Positions 57,997 through 64,000 of a DNA stretch of 64,000 nucleotides are shown one piece after another (the first letter of the stretch is position 1; the number at the start of each line of letters is the position of its first letter). The notes below the pieces were generated by a model. It saw only the letters and a list, made by a program, of their open reading frames with translations, ran no database searches and was not told where the DNA came from. Source of the DNA: Nematostella vectensis (lineage: Eukaryota; Cnidaria; Anthozoa; Actiniaria; Edwardsiidae); assembly GCF_932526225.1 (NCBI RefSeq), contig NC_064041.1, positions 11,931,315 to 11,995,314 on the forward strand, written 5' to 3'. A program made the position numbers and the translations under genes.

Positions 57997-58770
57997 AACA
58001 ATACGAATCAAGTGTAATCACAACACAATCACAACGAGCGACTCGTGAAGCACGGACTTCACACCGCTTGTAATCAGTCAACTATTGTAAAATTTCTAAC
58101 TTCTAATAGCGAACAACTTGCTCTCACATTACCGTCATGGTGGGCAGAGGCTTTAGTCGTGTTTGGTCTGCATTCTAGCGGTGTTTTTGCGATGAAACGA
58201 GCGAAGGTGAGCTGTGTTTTGATCAGTTGTTGCTAACCGGCGATGAAAGTTCAGTGCGACTGTTTCGTCACTAAAATAGAACAGTGGAATACGCGCGCTG
58301 CTTTGCAACCTTCGCGCTTTATTATAGTGAGTGAAAACATGATCTCGAAAAGCATTTATTTGGACAAGGTTTACGCTATGAATGGCATCTCAGCTTGTAT
58401 GAGATGCTAGCTGAGTAATGTTCGTGTTCACTCGCGGTGTAAACGCGCGACCAATGCGATAATACTGCGCACTTTCTCTCATAGTATTTTACTGCATTGA
58501 GAGACATTTCCTATGCGAGTACTAACGCTCTTACAGGCTTTCACAATCCACTGATCTGATCGCTTGTAATATTATGACTCTACTTGAATCTGCTGAACGT
58601 TTGCGAACGTTTACGACCGCGATTTTGATTACAATACGGTCGCTGAGTATGCCTGAATTGTCTATAGATCGAGTTGAGAACGCATACAACTGAGGGATTT
58701 CTTTAGCTTAGACAATGACCAACCTGCACTAACTTTTTCTTTATAGTTTAGAAAAAAAATGAAAAAGAAA

Positions 58771-58830
58771 TGCCTACAGCACGCGGTATTCCCAGGCGGT
58801 CACCCATCCAAGTACTAACCGCGCCCAATC

Positions 58831-58861
<31 letters not shown>

Positions 58862-58889
58862 GTGTTTTCTCGATGGTATGGCCGTAGAC
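58771..58889 (-). rRNA. 5S: 5S rRNA (unit 32)
   Basis: Reference-type copy. Confidence 0.97.
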
Positions 58890-59146
58890 GAAAGATCTCG
58901 GTGATATTTTAGACTTTTATAGCGGTGCGGTGAGAACGTACGCACGCACTAGCGCGGTAAAAATGTCTCATTGCACTCGCAAAGACGCTGTATCAAGCGA
59001 ATACTGCTCGTACGTGATAGCACTACGTTCATGACTGATCATCACATGTGATCTTAGGAGGCAGAAGGGCCTAAAACCGAGTCCGTCACCCACATGGCGG
59101 AGGCCTAGAATGATAAACGCTCCCTGTAGTCCGAGCCAGATTCTGC

Positions 59147-59334
59147 ATCGCTTCTCGGCCTTTTGGCTAAGATCAAGTGTAGTATCTGTTCTTATCAGCT
59201 TAATATCTGATACGCTGCTCATTGAGTAGCTCATATATTAAACTGATTTTTGGAAACTGGCTGTGGAATAAGCGGCTTGCTGCGTCCCAGCCACGGGTTG
59301 TCTCGGTATTGCACTACCTCCGAGTACGGCCCCC
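59147..59334 (+). ncRNA. U2: U2 snRNA (unit 32)
   Basis: Reference-type copy. Confidence 0.96.
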
Positions 59335-59532
59335 TTCCCTTTCGGGAAGACACATTCAAGCAACACCTCGAGCATCATTTACGTGCTGTTCATGCGAGCT
59401 ATAGCGGGAGAGATCAATAAGAGACAGGATCGTCATTAAGACGACGGGTCATAATCACCGCGATGCACCGTTCCCACATGGAGGATGAAATCAGCCGGGG
59501 ACAGTCGGTGTACAGGGACGCCAAATAAACTC

Positions 59533-59623
59533 ATACTTACCTGACGCGGGAGGTTTACCGTGATCACCAAGGCGGTCCTCTCAGGGTGAGGCCCTCTCAT
59601 TGCACTTCGATTGGGTTGACCCC

Positions 59624-59655
<32 letters not shown>

Positions 59656-59661
59656 TATAAT

Positions 59662-59698
<37 letters not shown>
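59533..59698 (+). ncRNA. U1: U1 snRNA (unit 32)
   Basis: Reference-type copy. Confidence 0.96.
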
Positions 59699-60472
59699 AA
59701 CAATACGAATCAAGTGTAATCACAACACAATCACAACGAGCGACTCGTGAAGCACGGACTTCACACCGCTTGTAATCAGTCAACTATTGTAAAATTTCTA
59801 ACTTCTAATAGCGAACAACTTGCTCTCACATTACCGTCATGGTGGGCAGAGGCTTTAGTCGTGTTTGGTCTGCATTCTAGCGGTGTTTTTGCGATGAAAC
59901 GAGCGAAGGTGAGCTGTGTTTTGATCAGTTGTTGCTAACCGGCGATGAAAGTTCAGTGCGACTGTTTCGTCACTAAAATAGAACAGTGGAATACGCGCGC
60001 TGCTTTGCAACCTTCGCGCTTTATTATAGTGAGTGAAAACATGATCTCGAAAAGCATTTATTTGGACAAGGTTTACGCTATGAATGGCATCTCAGCTTGT
60101 ATGAGATGCTAGCTGAGTAATGTTCGTGTTCACTCGCGGTGTAAACGCGCGACCAATGCGATAATACTGCGCACTTTCTCTCATAGTATTTTACTGCATT
60201 GAGAGACATTTCCTATGCGAGTACTAACGCTCTTACAGGCTTTCACAATCCACTGATCTGATCGCTTGTAATATTATGACTCTACTTGAATCTGCTGAAC
60301 GTTTGCGAACGTTTACGACCGCGATTTTGATTACAATACGGTCGCTGAGTATGCCTGAATTGTCTATAGATCGAGTTGAGAACGCATACAACTGAGGGAT
60401 TTCTTTAGCTTAGACAATGACCAACCTGCACTAACTTTTTCTTTATAGTTTAGAAAAAAAATGAAAAAGAAA

Positions 60473-60532
60473 TGCCTACAGCACGCGGTATTCCCAGGCG
60501 GTCACCCATCCAAGTACTAACCGCGCCCAATC

Positions 60533-60563
<31 letters not shown>

Positions 60564-60591
60564 GTGTTTTCTCGATGGTATGGCCGTAGAC
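60473..60591 (-). rRNA. 5S: 5S rRNA (unit 33)
   Basis: Reference-type copy. Confidence 0.97.
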
Positions 60592-60848
60592 GAAAGATCT
60601 CGGTGATATTTTAGACTTTTATAGCGGTGCGGTGAGAACGTACGCACGCACTAGCGCGGTAAAAATGTCTCATTGCACTCGCAAAGACGCTGTATCAAGC
60701 GAATACTGCTCGTACGTGATAGCACTACGTTCATGACTGATCATCACATGTGATCTTAGGAGGCAGAAGGGCCTAAAACCGAGTCCGTCACCCACATGGC
60801 GGAGGCCTAGAATGATAAACGCTCCCTGTAGTCCGAGCCAGATTCTGC

Positions 60849-61036
60849 ATCGCTTCTCGGCCTTTTGGCTAAGATCAAGTGTAGTATCTGTTCTTATCAG
60901 CTTAATATCTGATACGCTGCTCATTGAGTAGCTCATATATTAAACTGATTTTTGGAAACTGGCTGTGGAATAAGCGGCTTGCTGCGTCCCAGCCACGGGT
61001 TGTCTCGGTATTGCACTACCTCCGAGTACGGCCCCC
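60849..61036 (+). ncRNA. U2: U2 snRNA (unit 33)
   Basis: Reference-type copy. Confidence 0.96.
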
Positions 61037-61234
61037 TTCCCTTTCGGGAAGACACATTCAAGCAACACCTCGAGCATCATTTACGTGCTGTTCATGCGAG
61101 CTATAGCGGGAGAGATCAATAAGAGACAGGATCGTCATTAAGACGACGGGTCATAATCACCGCGATGCACCGTTCCCACATGGAGGATGAAATCAGCCGG
61201 GGACAGTCGGTGTACAGGGACGCCAAATAAACTC

Positions 61235-61325
61235 ATACTTACCTGACGCGGGAGGTTTACCGTGATCACCAAGGCGGTCCTCTCAGGGTGAGGCCCTCTC
61301 ATTGCACTTCGATTGGGTTGACCCC

Positions 61326-61357
<32 letters not shown>

Positions 61358-61363
61358 TATAAT

Positions 61364-61400
<37 letters not shown>
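61235..61400 (+). ncRNA. U1: U1 snRNA (unit 33)
   Basis: Reference-type copy. Confidence 0.96.
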
Positions 61401-62174
61401 AACAATACGAATCAAGTGTAATCACAACACAATCACAACGAGCGACTCGTGAAGCACGGACTTCACACCGCTTGTAATCAGTCAACTATTGTAAAATTTC
61501 TAACTTCTAATAGCGAACAACTTGCTCTCACATTACCGTCATGGTGGGCAGAGGCTTTAGTCGTGTTTGGTCTGCATTCTAGCGGTGTTTTTGCGATGAA
61601 ACGAGCGAAGGTGAGCTGTGTTTTGATCAGTTGTTGCTAACCGGCGATGAAAGTTCAGTGCGACTGTTTCGTCACTAAAATAGAACAGTGGAATACGCGC
61701 GCTGCTTTGCAACCTTCGCGCTTTATTATAGTGAGTGAAAACATGATCTCGAAAAGCATTTATTTGGACAAGGTTTACGCTATGAATGGCATCTCAGCTT
61801 GTATGAGATGCTAGCTGAGTAATGTTCGTGTTCACTCGCGGTGTAAACGCGCGACCAATGCGATAATACTGCGCACTTTCTCTCATAGTATTTTACTGCA
61901 TTGAGAGACATTTCCTATGCGAGTACTAACGCTCTTACAGGCTTTCACAATCCACTGATCTGATCGCTTGTAATATTATGACTCTACTTGAATCTGCTGA
62001 ACGTTTGCGAACGTTTACGACCGCGATTTTGATTACAATACGGTCGCTGAGTATGCCTGAATTGTCTATAGATCGAGTTGAGAACGCATACAACTGAGGG
62101 ATTTCTTTAGCTTAGACAATGACCAACCTGCACTAACTTTTTCTTTATAGTTTAGAAAAAAAATGAAAAAGAAA

Positions 62175-62234
62175 TGCCTACAGCACGCGGTATTCCCAGG
62201 CGGTCACCCATCCAAGTACTAACCGCGCCCAATC

Positions 62235-62265
<31 letters not shown>

Positions 62266-62293
62266 GTGTTTTCTCGATGGTATGGCCGTAGAC
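62175..62293 (-). rRNA. 5S: 5S rRNA (unit 34)
   Basis: Reference-type copy. Confidence 0.97.
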
Positions 62294-62550
62294 GAAAGAT
62301 CTCGGTGATATTTTAGACTTTTATAGCGGTGCGGTGAGAACGTACGCACGCACTAGCGCGGTAAAAATGTCTCATTGCACTCGCAAAGACGCTGTATCAA
62401 GCGAATACTGCTCGTACGTGATAGCACTACGTTCATGACTGATCATCACATGTGATCTTAGGAGGCAGAAGGGCCTAAAACCGAGTCCGTCACCCACATG
62501 GCGGAGGCCTAGAATGATAAACGCTCCCTGTAGTCCGAGCCAGATTCTGC

Positions 62551-62738
62551 ATCGCTTCTCGGCCTTTTGGCTAAGATCAAGTGTAGTATCTGTTCTTATC
62601 AGCTTAATATCTGATACGCTGCTCATTGAGTAGCTCATATATTAAACTGATTTTTGGAAACTGGCTGTGGAATAAGCGGCTTGCTGCGTCCCAGCCACGG
62701 GTTGTCTCGGTATTGCACTACCTCCGAGTACGGCCCCC
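62551..62738 (+). ncRNA. U2: U2 snRNA (unit 34)
   Basis: Reference-type copy. Confidence 0.96.
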
Positions 62739-62936
62739 TTCCCTTTCGGGAAGACACATTCAAGCAACACCTCGAGCATCATTTACGTGCTGTTCATGCG
62801 AGCTATAGCGGGAGAGATCAATAAGAGACAGGATCGTCATTAAGACGACGGGTCATAATCACCGCGATGCACCGTTCCCACATGGAGGATGAAATCAGCC
62901 GGGGACAGTCGGTGTACAGGGACGCCAAATAAACTC

Positions 62937-63027
62937 ATACTTACCTGACGCGGGAGGTTTACCGTGATCACCAAGGCGGTCCTCTCAGGGTGAGGCCCTC
63001 TCATTGCACTTCGATTGGGTTGACCCC

Positions 63028-63059
<32 letters not shown>

Positions 63060-63065
63060 TATAAT

Positions 63066-63102
<37 letters not shown>
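62937..63102 (+). ncRNA. U1: U1 snRNA (unit 34)
   Basis: Reference-type copy, last U1 in the window. Confidence 0.96.
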
Positions 63103-63876
63103 AACAATACGAATCAAGTGTAATCACAACACAATCACAACGAGCGACTCGTGAAGCACGGACTTCACACCGCTTGTAATCAGTCAACTATTGTAAAATT
63201 TCTAACTTCTAATAGCGAACAACTTGCTCTCACATTACCGTCATGGTGGGCAGAGGCTTTAGTCGTGTTTGGTCTGCATTCTAGCGGTGTTTTTGCGATG
63301 AAACGAGCGAAGGTGAGCTGTGTTTTGATCAGTTGTTGCTAACCGGCGATGAAAGTTCAGTGCGACTGTTTCGTCACTAAAATAGAACAGTGGAATACGC
63401 GCGCTGCTTTGCAACCTTCGCGCTTTATTATAGTGAGTGAAAACATGATCTCGAAAAGCATTTATTTGGACAAGGTTTACGCTATGAATGGCATCTCAGC
63501 TTGTATGAGATGCTAGCTGAGTAATGTTCGTGTTCACTCGCGGTGTAAACGCGCGACCAATGCGATAATACTGCGCACTTTCTCTCATAGTATTTTACTG
63601 CATTGAGAGACATTTCCTATGCGAGTACTAACGCTCTTACAGGCTTTCACAATCCACTGATCTGATCGCTTGTAATATTATGACTCTACTTGAATCTGCT
63701 GAACGTTTGCGAACGTTTACGACCGCGATTTTGATTACAATACGGTCGCTGAGTATGCCTGAATTGTCTATAGATCGAGTTGAGAACGCATACAACTGAG
63801 GGATTTCTTTAGCTTAGACAATGACCAACCTGCACTAACTTTTTCTTTATAGTTTAGAAAAAAAATGAAAAAGAAA

Positions 63877-63936
63877 TGCCTACAGCACGCGGTATTCCCA
63901 GGCGGTCACCCATCCAAGTACTAACCGCGCCCAATC

Positions 63937-63967
<31 letters not shown>

Positions 63968-63995
63968 GTGTTTTCTCGATGGTATGGCCGTAGAC
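63877..63995 (-). rRNA. 5S: 5S rRNA (unit 35, at window edge)
   Basis: Complete gene; its upstream TATA-like box would lie beyond the window end. Confidence 0.97.
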
Positions 63996-64000
63996 GAAAG

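Larger units (their letters stand above)
36854..64000. repeat. Right part of tandem U2-U1-5S array (rest of unit 19 to unit 34, plus a final 5S)
   Basis: The array resumes in the same phase and orientation right after the retrotransposon. Spacing is 1,702 bp, except in unit 21 (assembly gap) and unit 30 (2-bp deletion in U2). The window ends five bases beyond a complete 5S gene, so the array continues outside the window on this side, and also on the left, where a 5S gene is cut. Confidence 0.98.

Noticed and set aside
1-64000. CRISPR array or bacterial operon
   Set aside because: The regular repeats are 1.7-kb units of eukaryotic RNA genes; there are no short repeats with unique spacers and no prokaryotic genes.

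Overview
The window is a eukaryotic (metazoan) multigene RNA array. A unit of 1,702 bp is tandemly repeated about 34 times. Each unit carries a U2 snRNA gene (+), a U1 snRNA gene (+) and a 5S rRNA gene (-). The 5S sequence is of a general animal type, with some resemblance to invertebrate (possibly cnidarian) 5S; linkage of 5S with spliceosomal snRNA genes is known in several invertebrates and some fishes. I cannot name the species.

Layout: 1-31547 holds units 1-18 and the start of unit 19. Unit 1 begins with a truncated 5S (window edge), and its U2 gene is split by an 862-bp retrotransposon fragment (367-1228). 31548-36853 is a 5.3-kb, apparently full-length non-LTR retrotransposon inserted inside a 5S gene, with both ORFs open. 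36854-64000 holds the rest of unit 19 through unit 34 plus one final 5S gene. A 200-N assembly gap at 40477-40676 hides the U2 gene of unit 21. In total I count 34 U1 genes, 32 uninterrupted U2 genes plus one split and one hidden, and 33 intact 5S genes plus one split and one cut by the window edge.

How it fits together: 5S (pol III, internal promoter, upstream TATA-like box, T-run terminator) is divergent from U2, and U2 and U1 are tandem. U1 and U2 share a motif, CCCACATGG(A/C)GGA, at about -58/-60; this is the best candidate for the snRNA proximal sequence element (PSE) of this organism. About 775 bp of each unit, between U1 and the next 5S, has no gene that I recognise. Units are almost identical over 60 kb, as expected under concerted evolution; the few private variants seen are listed.

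The array is the target of two distinct retrotransposon families of the APE-endonuclease, L1/Tx1-type group. A Mutsu-like element sits in 5S and a 5'-truncated Keno-like element sits in U2. Each lies in the sense orientation of its target RNA gene, with 10-15 bp target-site duplications and a 3' A-tail. This is the most interesting biology in the window.
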